Source of the DNA: Moraxella catarrhalis
GTDB lineage: Bacteria; Pseudomonadota; Gammaproteobacteria; Pseudomonadales; Moraxellaceae
Direction of reading: 5' to 3'
Assembly: GCF_001632285.1 (NCBI RefSeq)
Contig: NZ_LWAH01000016.1
Coordinates: 186,001-250,000 of the forward strand
DNA length: 64,000 nt
Below the pieces are notes generated by a model. That model made no database searches and was not told the DNA's origin. It saw only the letters and a list, made by a program, of their open reading frames with translations. Below, in pieces: positions 1-9,520 of this stretch. Both the position numbers and the translations under genes were made by a program. Position 1 is the first letter of the stretch, and every line of letters begins with the position of its first letter.

Positions 1-52
1 TGCCTTACATTATACTGGCGACTTATTTTAAGTTGCCAATGGTAGCGGCTGA

Positions 53-499
53 TCATACGGCAGTTGCACTGATCAGTGTCTGGACAAATTTTTTGGGCAA
101 ACGGTGGGGGCGAATCGTTTTTTTGTCATTGATGACACAAGCTAAAGTGATTGTCGCTGTTGTGGCAGGCTTGTTTTGATTGGGGCGATAAATACTTTGA
201 TGTATCATCAAGCTGGCTGGTCTAATACGCACCTCATCAACCGTTACTGCCAGCTCATCATCAACCAGCAAAGGCGTGTGATATGTAATGTCTGCATGAC
301 TTACCACAAAATGCACCGCTTTGCGTGATTCTTTATTAGCGTCGTCATCCAAGCTTAGAAAATAACCATCATAGCCAAGTGTCGTCAGCCAATCACGCCG
401 ACAATTTTCAAAAAATACCAAATGATTGGCATGATAGACGATACCGCCAGCATCCGTATGATTGATATACACCTTATAAGTTTTTTGAAAATTTACCAT
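53..499 (-). CDS. ybgC: YbgC-type acyl-CoA thioesterase
   Basis: Hotdog-fold thioesterase of the 4-hydroxybenzoyl-CoA thioesterase/YbgC family, which hydrolyses short acyl-CoA thioesters in the cytoplasm. The signature HTDAGGIVYHANH lies near residues 13-25, with the catalytic Asp of the family in it, followed by the helix FFENCRRDWL. At 148 residues it has the usual family length. The ATG at 499 is chosen over one 22 codons upstream because family proteins begin close to the hotdog motif. In many proteobacteria ybgC heads the tol-pal operon; here tolQRAB lies 40 kb away, so the gene stands alone. Divergent from xthA. Confidence 0.85.
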   Translation of the reverse strand: MVNFQKTYKVYINHTDAGGIVYHANHLVFFENCRRDWLTTLGYDGYFLSLDDDANKESRKAVHFVVSHADITYHTPLLVDDELAVTVDEVRIRPASLMIHQSIYRPNQNKPATTATITLACVINDKKTIRPHRLPKKFVQTLISATAV

Positions 500-690
500 A
501 ACTTTGCCATAATTATCCAAACAATACGATTGGGTCAAGTAACCAATCCCCCAATCATTGTACACTGTTTAATAAACGCTTACCAGTTTGTGTCTGGTAT
601 TTCGTTTTAGGATGTATAAAGTTCACAAAATCTCATCAAAAATTGTTACAATACCAAATCATCAAAAAATACACATTTAAAGAGAAAATA

Positions 691-1506
691 ATGACGACAT
701 TTGTCAGTTTTAATATTAATGGGCTGCGTGCAAGACCGCATCAACTTGAGGCAATCAGAGATATTTTGGGTGCAGATATTATTGGCTTACAAGAAACCAA
801 AGTACATGATGCACTTTTTCCAGTAAACATGGTACAAGATTTGGGCTATCATGTCGAATTTTTTGGTCAAAAGTCGCATTACGGTGTAGCATTGGCGTCT
901 AAGATTGCACCAACATTTGTCCAAAAGGGCTTTCCTTTTGGGCATGATGACGCACAACGCCGCTTGATTCACGCACGCTATGATTTTGATGGGCGGAGTA
1001 TCGATGTGTTAAACGGATATTTTCCCCAAGGTGAAAACCGCAGTCATGAAATCAAATTCCCTATGAAGCGTGAATTTTATGCCGATCTCAATCGCTATAT
1101 TGATGAACTTCAGGCTGATGGTCGTGAGCTGATTATCATGGGGGATATGAATATCTCACCAGAGGATATTGATGTGGGCATCGGTGCAGCCAATGCCAAG
1201 CGATGGCTTGCCAAAGGGACTTGCTCATTTTTACCCGAAGAGCGTGCGTGGTATCAGATGCTGATGTCTACAGGTTTGACGGATACTTATCGCTTGTTTT
1301 ATCCAAAAAGTCATGATGAGTTTAGCTGGTTTGATTATCGCTCACGAGGATTTGAGGATACGCCTAAGCGTGGGCTACGCATTGACCATATTTTATGTAC
1401 AGATACTCTAAAAAATGACTGTGTGGCAGCAGGCATTAGCTATGATATCCGTGCAATGGATAAGCCATCAGATCACGCACCCATTTGGGCAAAATTTAAT
1501 CTATAA
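691..1506 (+). CDS. xthA: Exodeoxyribonuclease III
   Basis: Mg2+-dependent AP endonuclease and 3'-5' exonuclease of base excision repair, 271 residues, the usual size. The endonuclease/exonuclease/phosphatase fold motifs are all present in order: NINGLRARP at the N-terminus, LQETKVHD (metal-binding Glu), NGYFPQGENR, the catalytic IIMGDMNISPEDID, and C-terminal LRIDHIL and SDHAPIWA (catalytic His). The ATG at 691 follows an AGAGAAA purine tract and gives MTTFVSFNINGL, the canonical start; an upstream in-frame start at 643 would add 16 residues unlike the family. It is followed by a non-coding gap before lysS. Confidence 0.95.
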   Translation: MTTFVSFNINGLRARPHQLEAIRDILGADIIGLQETKVHDALFPVNMVQDLGYHVEFFGQKSHYGVALASKIAPTFVQKGFPFGHDDAQRRLIHARYDFDGRSIDVLNGYFPQGENRSHEIKFPMKREFYADLNRYIDELQADGRELIIMGDMNISPEDIDVGIGAANAKRWLAKGTCSFLPEERAWYQMLMSTGLTDTYRLFYPKSHDEFSWFDYRSRGFEDTPKRGLRIDHILCTDTLKNDCVAAGISYDIRAMDKPSDHAPIWAKFNL

Positions 1507-1851
1507 AATATGCGTATCAAGGACAGTATCGGTCTGACACATGATTGGCTGGATAAAACTGATGAACTTAAGGCTATTAACAGAAAACACATCTACACCA
1601 AATGATTTAATCATGCAAATATCTCCTTAATCTGAACTAGCGTCTAAACTTAGCGAAGCTTAACTTTTGAAGAACTTTAATCATCATAACAAGTTTTTTG
1701 GTACTTGCCAAATATTTATTTATCGTGATTGGTACTAAAAATTTGGCAAAATCTTGATGATTGATTTTGAATAATCTGTTACAATACTTGGTATATTTTT
1801 ATTGAATTTTTATCAAATTCACACATTAAAAAATTGCATATTGGGTATATT
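1507..1851. other. Intergenic region between xthA and lysS
   Basis: AT-rich DNA of about 345 bp with no convincing open frame. The last 120 bp contain several TTGA- and TATA-like hexamers (for example TACAAT at about 1789) that could form the lysS promoter, but no pair is well enough spaced to call. No terminator hairpin is obvious after xthA. Confidence 0.5.
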
Positions 1852-3375
1852 ATGAGTTCGCAAAATCAACCACAGCGTAACGAAGCCGCCATTTCGGAAA
1901 ATGAGCTAATCGCACAGCGTCGTACAAAACTGGACGCCTTACAACAAAAAGCCAAGCAAGCAGGCAAAAGTGCTTATCCTAATACCTTTAAGCCCAAGAA
2001 CTATTGTGGTGATTTGCAAGCACAGTTTGATGGCGTTGATAAAGCTACCATTGAAAGTGGGGATAAGGTGTATGCTAAGGTTGCAGGTCGTGTGATGCTC
2101 AATCGTGGCTCGTTCATTGTGATCCAAGACATGACCGACCGCATTCAGTTATATGTGGATCGTAAAGGCTTACCAAGTGAGACGCTTGAGCTGATTAAGT
2201 CATTGGATTTGGGTGATATCGTGGCGGCAAGTGGCTATATTGGGCGTTCAGGCAAGGGAGACTTGTATGTGCATCTTGAAGCATTTGAGTTATTGACCAA
2301 ATCTTTACGCCCATTGCCTGATAAATTTCATGGCTTGACTGATACAGAAGTCAAATATCGCAAGCGTTATTTGGATTTGATGGTCAATGAAGAGACACGA
2401 AACACATTTGCCATCCGTGCCAAAGTAGTGGCGGGTATCCGTGCATTTTTGACCCAAGAACGCTTTATGGAAGTAGAAACACCGATGATGCATGTGATTC
2501 CAGGTGGTGCGTCTGCACGCCCTTTTGTGACGCATCATAATGCATTGGATATGCAGCTTTATTTGCGTATTGCACCTGAACTGTATCTTAAGCGATTGGT
2601 TGTTGGTGGCTTTGATCGTGTGTTTGAAATTAACCGTAACTTCCGTAATGAAGGGGTTTCAACACGCCACAACCCTGAATTTACGATGATTGAGTTTTAT
2701 CAAGCTTATGCTGATTATAAGGATTTGATGGCCTTGACTGAGCGTATGCTTGAGACATTGGCGATGGATATTTTGGGATCGACTGATGTATCGTATCAAG
2801 GTGAAGTGTTTAGCTTTAAAGGTCCTTTTAAGAAAATTACGATGTTTGATGCCATCTTAGAATACAATTCTGATTTTAGTGCCGATGATATCAATGACCG
2901 TGAATTTTTGGCAAAATTTGTCAAAGATGAATTAAAACAGGAGGTTAAACCAAGTTTTGGTCTGGGGAAATTACAAACCATCGTTTTTGAAGAAACGGTA
3001 GAGACCAAGTTGCGTCAGCCGACTTTTATCACTGAATATCCTGCCGAAACTTCTCCCTTGGCACGCCGAAATGACACCAATCCACATGTAACTGATCGCT
3101 TTGAGATGTTTATTGGTGGTCGTGAGCTTGCCAATGGTTTTAGCGAGCTTAACGATCCAATTGATCAAGCTGAGCGATTCCGTGCCCAGGTGGCTGAAAA
3201 AGATGCTGGTGATGATGAAGCCATGCATTATGATGCTGATTTTATTGAGGCACTTGAATATGGCTTACCGCCAACAGCAGGCGAGGGCATTGGCATTGAC
3301 CGTCTTGTGATGCTGTTTGCTGACGCCGCCAGTATCCGTGATGTGATTTTATTCCCACACATGCGTCACAAATAA
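1852..3375 (+). CDS. lysS: Lysyl-tRNA synthetase, class II
   Basis: Charges tRNA-Lys in the cytoplasm. An N-terminal OB-fold anticodon-binding domain ([22 protein letters not shown] and following) precedes the class II catalytic core: motif 1 near [20 protein letters not shown], motif 2 [11 protein letters not shown], and motif 3 [13 protein letters not shown] near the C-terminus. The protein has 507 residues, normal for LysS. The ATG at 1852 is preferred over a TTG six codons upstream because it opens the typical charged, Gln-rich leader. dnaX follows after 12 bp, so the two are probably co-transcribed. Confidence 0.96.
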   Translation: MSSQNQPQRNEAAISENELIAQRRTKLDALQQKAKQAGKSAYPNTFKPKNYCGDLQAQFDGVDKATIESGDKVYAKVAGRVMLNRGSFIVIQDMTDRIQLYVDRKGLPSETLELIKSLDLGDIVAASGYIGRSGKGDLYVHLEAFELLTKSLRPLPDKFHGLTDTEVKYRKRYLDLMVNEETRNTFAIRAKVVAGIRAFLTQERFMEVETPMMHVIPGGASARPFVTHHNALDMQLYLRIAPELYLKRLVVGGFDRVFEINRNFRNEGVSTRHNPEFTMIEFYQAYADYKDLMALTERMLETLAMDILGSTDVSYQGEVFSFKGPFKKITMFDAILEYNSDFSADDINDREFLAKFVKDELKQEVKPSFGLGKLQTIVFEETVETKLRQPTFITEYPAETSPLARRNDTNPHVTDRFEMFIGGRELANGFSELNDPIDQAERFRAQVAEKDAGDDEAMHYDADFIEALEYGLPPTAGEGIGIDRLVMLFADAASIRDVILFPHMRHK

Positions 3376-3387
3376 GCCTTTTACCCT

Positions 3388-5634
3388 ATGGATAAGCAAT
3401 ATCAGGTCTTAGCCCGAAAATATCGACCCAAAAACTTTTCTGAACTTTTGGGTCAATCACATGTCGCCCAAGCACTGTCAAATGCCATTGATACAGGCAG
3501 ATTGCACCATGCGTATCTGTTCACTGGAACTCGTGGCGTGGGTAAAACGACCATCGCACGCATTCTTGCTAAGTGCTTAAACTGTGAAACAGGCATGACA
3601 AGTCAGCCTTGCGGTGTATGCGATACTTGTATTAGCATTGATCAAGGGCGATTTTTGGATCTGATTGAGATTGATGCAGCTTCTCGTACCAAAGTTGAAG
3701 ATACCAGAGAGCTGCTTGAAAATGTCCCTTATCCACCTGTACAAGGTCGTTATAAAGTCTATTTGATTGATGAAGTGCATATGCTATCTACGCATTCTTT
3801 TAATGCACTGCTGAAGACTTTAGAAGAGCCACCAGACTATGTCAAATTTGTATTTGCAACTACCGACCCCCAAAAACTTCCCATTACGATCATTTCACGC
3901 TGCCTGCAATTTGTTCTGCGTCCACTACCGCAGGCTTGTTTGTCTGATCACTTAGCCAAAGTATTAGATGCAGAAAAAATCCCTTTTACAGAAAATGCCT
4001 TATGGCAATTGGCAAGTGCGGCAAAGGGTTCGGTGCGTGACGCACTGTCGCTGACCGATCAAGCGATTGCCTTTGGTGGTGGTCAGATTCAAACAGATAC
4101 GGTCTTATCGATGCTTGGATTGGTAAATCGTACTGATGTGCTTGAGATTATTGAGACAATTTACCACGATGATCGAATGGTAATCAGCCAACTTATCACC
4201 AATATGCGTGATAAAATGGTCGATGCTACTGCAATCTTTGACGAACTCATTGACTGCATTCATCAAATGGCACTCATGCAGGTGTTGCCTGATATCCCTT
4301 TGGATATGAATGATGAACAAGCACATCAAATTAAACGCTTATCATCTGCCATCAGCTCGGATATCTTGCAACTGTATTATGAAATTTTAATCAAAAGCCG
4401 AGACGGCATTCGCTTGGCAAGTACGCCAATGCAGGCTTTAGAGATGGGTATCTTAAGGTTGTTGGCATTTCGACCGCTGGCAGAAGGACAGGTGACTGTT
4501 TTAAATGATACGCCAGCAAAGCAGCCAGATGGTGCTGACAACCCAAATAACATGCCTGATGATATCGTTGACGGTCTAAAAGATCAAGCCTGTGCTGCTG
4601 GTGAAATTAATGCGTTATCTACCGATAGCCGTTTTGATAGCGACAAGCAAGATGATTTGAATGATTTGGCATCACAGATAGGCACTGAGTTAATCTTAGA
4701 TCAATTAGACAATGACAATGTAAATACAAAAGATGGTCAAGATACTAACCAATTTGCTCATACCGATCAAGCACAATCTACCAATATAGCCGTCAATTTG
4801 ACCGTATCTGAGGAAAATTTTTGGGTAAAACAGCCCCAGTCTGATCCACCTGAGCAGTTGCAAACTGATGAAGATTTGCCAAGTGATCATGATACACTCA
4901 CCCAAATGGCCACCGAACCATCACTTGCGGTTATGTCGGATAGTAGTGATACCGATGAGCTTACAGCTGATTTTACTGAAGATTTGCAGTCAGTCCCAGC
5001 AGTTACAGTAGCGGCATTGGCTAAGGTTGATAGTAATAAAAAAGCACCACATCAAGCAGATCTGACAGCTCATCAGCCAGCTTCACACAATTTGGATCAA
5101 CAGCCCATCAGTCATTTTGACCATATTAATCCGTCAAAGCCTTTGGCACACCTGCCCAGTCAACCGATGACCAAAGCCCAAATGCTTGAGCAGCTAAAGC
5201 CCACACCAATTGAGCTTGAGGGGGGCTGGACAAGTGAAAAATGGGACTATTGGGTACATTTGGCGCGTGAAGCAGGGCATTTTGCACCTGATGAACTTGC
5301 TTTGATGAGCACGAGTGTGATGGCAGGTGATATCGCTGGCGAAAGCCGTTTATTGGTTGCCGAGATTAACTCTCAAGTTCAATCCAGTTTTGAGAATTTG
5401 CATGCCAAATTTTTAGAATATTACCCACAAATTAAACTGTCTTTAGAGCCTGTGCTGGTGGATTGTGCGTTAGAAGTGCCAAAATCTCGCTTATCTGATC
5501 GTCATCGTCAAGTGCAGATGCAGGCTCAACATCAGCTGGTTGATAGCCCAGTTTTTCAAACACTTTGGCAAGGTGGTTTTATCATCGATGATGGCACTTC
5601 AGTGCTCAATCAATCTAAGTTACTTATTGACTAA
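3388..5634 (+). CDS. dnaX: DNA polymerase III gamma/tau clamp-loader subunit
   Basis: ATPase subunit of the replicative clamp loader. The AAA+ domain has Walker A GTRGVGKTT (residues 47-55), a zinc site with Cys at 63, 66, 75, 78 and 81, the Walker B-like LIDEVHML and the sensor/arginine-finger ISRCLQF. After about residue 370 comes a long acidic, Asp/Gln-rich low-complexity linker, then a conserved C-terminal tau domain (GGWTSEKWDYWVHLAREAGHF) that would bind the polymerase core. Length 748. It begins 12 bp after lysS. No clear programmed-frameshift site for a separate gamma form was found. Confidence 0.95.
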   Translation: MDKQYQVLARKYRPKNFSELLGQSHVAQALSNAIDTGRLHHAYLFTGTRGVGKTTIARILAKCLNCETGMTSQPCGVCDTCISIDQGRFLDLIEIDAASRTKVEDTRELLENVPYPPVQGRYKVYLIDEVHMLSTHSFNALLKTLEEPPDYVKFVFATTDPQKLPITIISRCLQFVLRPLPQACLSDHLAKVLDAEKIPFTENALWQLASAAKGSVRDALSLTDQAIAFGGGQIQTDTVLSMLGLVNRTDVLEIIETIYHDDRMVISQLITNMRDKMVDATAIFDELIDCIHQMALMQVLPDIPLDMNDEQAHQIKRLSSAISSDILQLYYEILIKSRDGIRLASTPMQALEMGILRLLAFRPLAEGQVTVLNDTPAKQPDGADNPNNMPDDIVDGLKDQACAAGEINALSTDSRFDSDKQDDLNDLASQIGTELILDQLDNDNVNTKDGQDTNQFAHTDQAQSTNIAVNLTVSEENFWVKQPQSDPPEQLQTDEDLPSDHDTLTQMATEPSLAVMSDSSDTDELTADFTEDLQSVPAVTVAALAKVDSNKKAPHQADLTAHQPASHNLDQQPISHFDHINPSKPLAHLPSQPMTKAQMLEQLKPTPIELEGGWTSEKWDYWVHLAREAGHFAPDELALMSTSVMAGDIAGESRLLVAEINSQVQSSFENLHAKFLEYYPQIKLSLEPVLVDCALEVPKSRLSDRHRQVQMQAQHQLVDSPVFQTLWQGGFIIDDGTSVLNQSKLLID

Positions 5635-6084
5635 AATTTTGGTGAATAAAGCACATTTTTCCATACCTGATGATGGCATATATCCCAAAAACTTAAAAAT
5701 ATTAAGCAAATATTGCCCAATCATTGGGTTGTTAAAGTTACGCAAAAGCTGTTAAGGTTATGCAAAAAATATTACAATGAGATACATTTTTTCTGAACAA
5801 TCTCTTGCTAACAAATTAAAATTCCTTTATAGTTGGTAACCATAATTTTTGAGAGTCTTATTAAATTATCTTTAATTTAAAGGATTTGGCATTGTATGTC
5901 CAACACCAAGCAAATCATAACTTAATAATGACTTTTTGACGATAAAATTATGCTAAAAATGACTGATTAGTCATTATTTTAATAACATAATATTAAAATT
6001 TATTAAAATTCTATTATGATTTGCTTTTTATTAAATTCAAATCATTTAAATTAATTAAATAAAACTAAATAATTTGAGGTAAAT
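5635..6084. other. Intergenic region with tandem 20-bp direct repeats
   Basis: AT-rich gap of 450 bp between dnaX and a LysR regulator. At 5731-5770 two consecutive 20-bp units share GTTAA(A/G)GTTA(C/T)GCAAAA, which could be a tandem binding site; the protein is unknown. At 5717-5729 the short palindrome CCCAATCATTGGG may be a remnant of a dnaX terminator, but it has no T-run. The last 150 bp are a near-continuous A/T stretch upstream of the regulator. No gene seen. Confidence 0.5.
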
Positions 6085-6954
6085 ATGTTGGATAATTTAC
6101 GAGGTATGGCGGTTTTTTCAAGCGTCGTTCGTCACGGTTCATTTAGTGGTGCAGCCAAAGAGCTTGGCATTACAACGAGTGCTGTAAGTCAGCAAATTCG
6201 CTCTTTGGAAAATGATTTGGGCGTCTCTTTGCTACATCGCTCAACCCGTAAGCTAAGTCTAACCGAAGCTGGCGAAAGTCTGTATTCATCAGCCACTCAA
6301 ATGGTAAAAGCAGCCGAACAAGGGCGTGACAGTGTTATTCAGCTAAAAGATGAGCTTTCAGGCAGTCTGCGTATTGCGACCACCCCAGAGCTTGCTAAGG
6401 CTTATTTACTGCCTGCCTTATCTGATTGGTTGGTTGAGCATGATAATTTATCATTGAATATCATCTCACGAGACAATTTGGATATGATTGAAGATCGTGT
6501 TGATGTGGCTTTATTATTGAGTGAACAAGCTCAAGGCATCGCCCTAAAGACTGTCGAGCAAATGCTGATTGCTTCACCAGAATATATCAAAAATCACGGC
6601 GATGTAGAAAATGTTAAGGCATTGGCAACGCATACGATGATTATTTGTGGCGAAAAACCAAGCGAAAGCATCGAGTTTAAAGATGCAAACGGTAAGCAGT
6701 CTGTACGAGTAAGCTCAAGAATCATCACCAATAATCATGCCATCGCATTAAACTTGGCTGCCGAGGGCTATGGTATTGCCAAGACCAATGCTGTTGATGC
6801 TAAGGCGTTGCTTGAGTCAGGTAAAGTTGTTAAGATCCTACCAAATCACAGTTTGCCCATACTGACTTTGAGCGCTGTCACCATCTCAAAAGAACAAACA
6901 ACGGTCAAGGCACAAAAGTGCATTGAAGTACTTGAAGCGCACTTTAAGAATTAA
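6085..6954 (+). CDS. LysR-family transcriptional regulator
   Basis: Intact 289-residue LysR regulator. The N-terminal winged helix-turn-helix is clear: AVFSSVVRHGSFSGAAKELGITTSAVSQQIRSLENDLGVSLLHRSTRKLSLTEAG pattern, residues 8-62, given here as its family hallmarks GSFSGAAKELG and SAVSQQI. It is followed by a periplasmic-binding-like effector domain beginning LRIATTPELAKAYLLPAL. Preceded by a GAGGTAA Shine-Dalgarno and followed by an intrinsic terminator. No divergent target gene is adjacent, so its regulon cannot be read from context. It is distinct from the broken LysR gene just downstream. Confidence 0.9.
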   Translation: MLDNLRGMAVFSSVVRHGSFSGAAKELGITTSAVSQQIRSLENDLGVSLLHRSTRKLSLTEAGESLYSSATQMVKAAEQGRDSVIQLKDELSGSLRIATTPELAKAYLLPALSDWLVEHDNLSLNIISRDNLDMIEDRVDVALLLSEQAQGIALKTVEQMLIASPEYIKNHGDVENVKALATHTMIICGEKPSESIEFKDANGKQSVRVSSRIITNNHAIALNLAAEGYGIAKTNAVDAKALLESGKVVKILPNHSLPILTLSAVTISKEQTTVKAQKCIEVLEAHFKN

Positions 6955-6970
6955 TTTAATTAAGTTTTTA

Positions 6971-6996
6971 AACCCTGCATTATGCAGGGTTTTTTA
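6971..6996 (+). terminator. Intrinsic terminator of the LysR gene
   Basis: Stem AACCCTGCAT / ATGCAGGGTT followed by a T-run, 16 bp after the LysR stop codon. Confidence 0.9.
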
Positions 6997-7106
6997 TGGA
7001 TGAAATATGATAAAAAGGATAAAATAAATATCATGTTTCCACCCATTTTAAATATTTTGACACGGCCAAACTTAATAGAATGCGTTTAATAAGTATCAGC
7101 AGATTT

Positions 7107-8013
7107 TTAAATATGCAGCAGCCAATCTTTGGCGGCTTTGACCAAAAAGTTTTCAAAGCTTTTCATCGCTGGCGTTTGGCTACGCTGGCGGTGCTTGTAC
7201 AGTAAAAATTCATACCCAATCTGTGGCTCATGAATCGGAATCATGACCAAACCTTGCTCGTCTACCCAAGTTTTGGCATAGCCAAGTGTCATGGTAATCC
7301 CCAAGCCTTCTTTAACCATGCCCAAAGCCGTTGATAAAAAGTTAACTTGGTAATCACTGCGAAATAGGCGTGTGCAGATATCCAAAGTCAACTTTTCACG
7401 AATATGATCGGCAAACGGTGCTTGCACGGTAATCAAATCACCTTCGCTCAAATCTTGCCATGTCAAAACCTTTGAATCTGCCAGGGGGTGATCTGCACGC
7501 ACCACCAACCCAAAAGACGACCGAAACAGTTTGGTTTGTATCAGATCATTACTATGCAAAAGATCAGGTCCAAGCCCAATATCCGCATCTAGCATTTGCA
7601 CATGGCTTGCCACCTCTTCAATTGGGCAATCAATTAAAGTGACTTGAATATCAGGATACGCTTCTTTAAACAAGCGAATTAGCCTCGGTATCGAGAATGC
7701 TGACAGTTGCTGAGGTGCTGCAATACGCACTTTACCTTGATGAAAGTCTTGTAAATCATTGACCTCATGACGCATAAGTTGCATATCGTTAAGCACCTTA
7801 TTGGCATGGGGCAAAACCGTTCACCAGATTCAGTCAAATGAATTTGCCGTGTTGTACGGTCAAACAATCGAGTATCCAGCTGTTTTTTTCCATCTCTTTA
7901 ATCAAGCCGCTCAGCGATGATTGTGTCAAATGCAATTCGGTTGCAGCTTTACTAAAACTGTGATGTCGTGCGATGCTGGCAAATGCTCTAAGCTGGCGAA
8001 AAGTAATATTCAT
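7107..8013 (-). pseudogene. LysR-family regulator broken by two frameshifts
   Basis: The pieces together make one LysR protein. The helix-turn-helix part starts with MNITFRQLRAFASIARHHSF (ATG at 8013) and runs to LIKEMEK, where a run of seven T on the plus strand (7883-7889) throws the frame. The next segment, LFDRTTRQIHLTESGERF, is in a second frame up to an A4 run at 7813-7816. The remaining effector domain, from PHANKVLNDMQL to the stop at 7107, is in a third frame. Both lesions are at homopolymers, so sequencing error or slippage is possible. It is divergent from the hppD pseudogene, with only 126 bp between the starts. The usual arrangement would make it the regulator of that gene. Confidence 0.85.
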
Positions 8014-8139
8014 AGGAGTATCCAATAAGTATAATAAAAATTCCATTTGTACGCTGTATTGACTTATTTTATGATAAGTATCAGCATATTAGCAAGCATC
8101 ATTTATCAAAAATATCACCAGCCAAACACGGAGTATTTT

Positions 8140-9219
8140 ATGGCAGATTTATTTGAAAACCCAATGGGATTGTGCGGTTTTGAATTTGTGGAATTTGCAA
8201 GTCCAACCCCAAATTTACTTGAGCCATTATTTGAAAAAATGGGTTTTAGCCTGGTTGCCAAACATCGCTCAAAAGATGTCTTATTATATCGCCAAGGGGG
8301 AATTAATTTTATGGTCAATCGTGAGCCAAATTCAGAAGCAATGTATTTTGCTCAAGAACATGGACCATCTGCGTGCGGTATGGCGTTTCGTGTGCGTGAT
8401 GCACAGTATGCTTATCATCGAGCCATTGAGCTGGGTGCTAAGCCTGTTGAGATACCAACTTCGGTGATGGAGCTTCGCTTGCCTGCCATTCGTGGTATTG
8501 GTGGTGCACCACTGTATTTAATTGACCGATTTGATGAAGGCAAATCAATTTATGACATTGATTTTGAGTTCATTGATGGGGTTGATATTAATCCTGTGGG
8601 TTATGGTTTTAAGGTCATTGACCATTTAACGCATAATGTTTATCTTGGACGCATGGATTATTGGGCAGGGTTTTATGAAAAACTGTTTAACTTCTAAGAA
8701 ATACGCTATTTTGATATTAAAGGTTAATATACAGGGCTGACAAGTCGTGCTATGACAGCACCCGATGGGCTGATTCGCATTCCTTTAAATGAAGAATCTA
8801 AACAAGGTGGCGGTCAGATTGAAGAATATTTGATGGCATTTGGCGGTGAGGGCATTCAGCATATTGCACTATTAACTGATAATTTGACCGATGCGATTGA
8901 TCAGTTAAAAGCAGCAGGCGTACCTTTGATGACAGCACCCAATGATACTTATTATGAGATGCTAGATGAACGCTTACCCAATTATGGTGAGCATGTCGAT
9001 TCTCTGAAAACTCAAGGTATCTTACTTGATGGGACAACACAAAACAGCCACCCAAGATTATTGTTACAAATTTTTTCAGAAACAGCACTTGGGCCCGTAT
9101 TTTTTGAGTTTATTCAGCGTAAAGGGGATTATCGAGAAGGATTTGGTGAAGGTAATTTTAAAGCATTATTTGAATCACTTGAACGAGACCAAATTCGCCG
9201 TGGTGCTTTAAAAATTTAA
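8140..9219 (+). pseudogene. hppD: 4-hydroxyphenylpyruvate dioxygenase with two in-frame stops
   Basis: The frame from ATG 8140 (after a GGAG Shine-Dalgarno) to TAA 9217 encodes a full-length 359-codon 4-hydroxyphenylpyruvate dioxygenase, the enzyme that turns 4-hydroxyphenylpyruvate into homogentisate in tyrosine breakdown. The three Fe(II) ligands are in place: His162 in VIDHLTH, His241 in GIQHIALL and Glu323 in PVFFEF, close to the known positions in the Pseudomonas enzyme. Codons 186 (8695-8697) and 196 (8725-8727) are both TAA, with the reading frame and family sequence continuing unbroken through and after them. It would yield only an N-terminal half without the iron site. No other tyrosine-catabolic gene is nearby, and the adjacent regulator is also broken. 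Confidence 0.9.
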
Positions 9220-9277
9220 CGAAATGAATGGGTGTACCGACCTATAAAAAATCTTGTCTTTATTTTTTAAATGTCTT

Positions 9278-9317
9278 AAAAATAGGATATGATACATGGT
9301 TGGCATATCCTATTTTA
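9278..9317. terminator. Inverted repeat / probable terminator after hppD
   Basis: A 14-bp near-perfect stem (AAAAATAGGATATG with CATATCCTATTTTA) with a 12-nt loop, in the 300-bp gap between hppD and the nhaC-like gene. The rest of the gap is AT-rich and holds no gene. Confidence 0.65.
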
Positions 9318-9520
9318 TCATTTGAAGCAGAGGTATAAGTTTAATACAAAAAGATCAACTGATTATCGCTTGTATCATTTTTTGATTTGATGATACTTGA
9401 CCATGATTGTTATTTTTAAATACAAGTGATGGTAACAAAGTTTTTAAAATGATACCATTGATGGAACAAGCATAGATATGGGTATTTTATACTGTATTGT
9501 GTGATTTTTAGGGATTATTT

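Noticed and set aside
5030..5050. A6 run in dnaX (5038-5043) as a programmed frameshift site for the gamma subunit
   Set aside because: The zero frame reads AAT-AAA-AAA-GCA, which is not the A-AAA-AAG phase used in E. coli, and the -1 frame continues for over 30 codons without the quick stop or a clear stimulatory hairpin.
8695..8727. Stop-codon read-through or recoding in hppD
   Set aside because: Both codons are TAA, which has no known insertion system, and no recoding element is visible; nonsense mutation is simpler.
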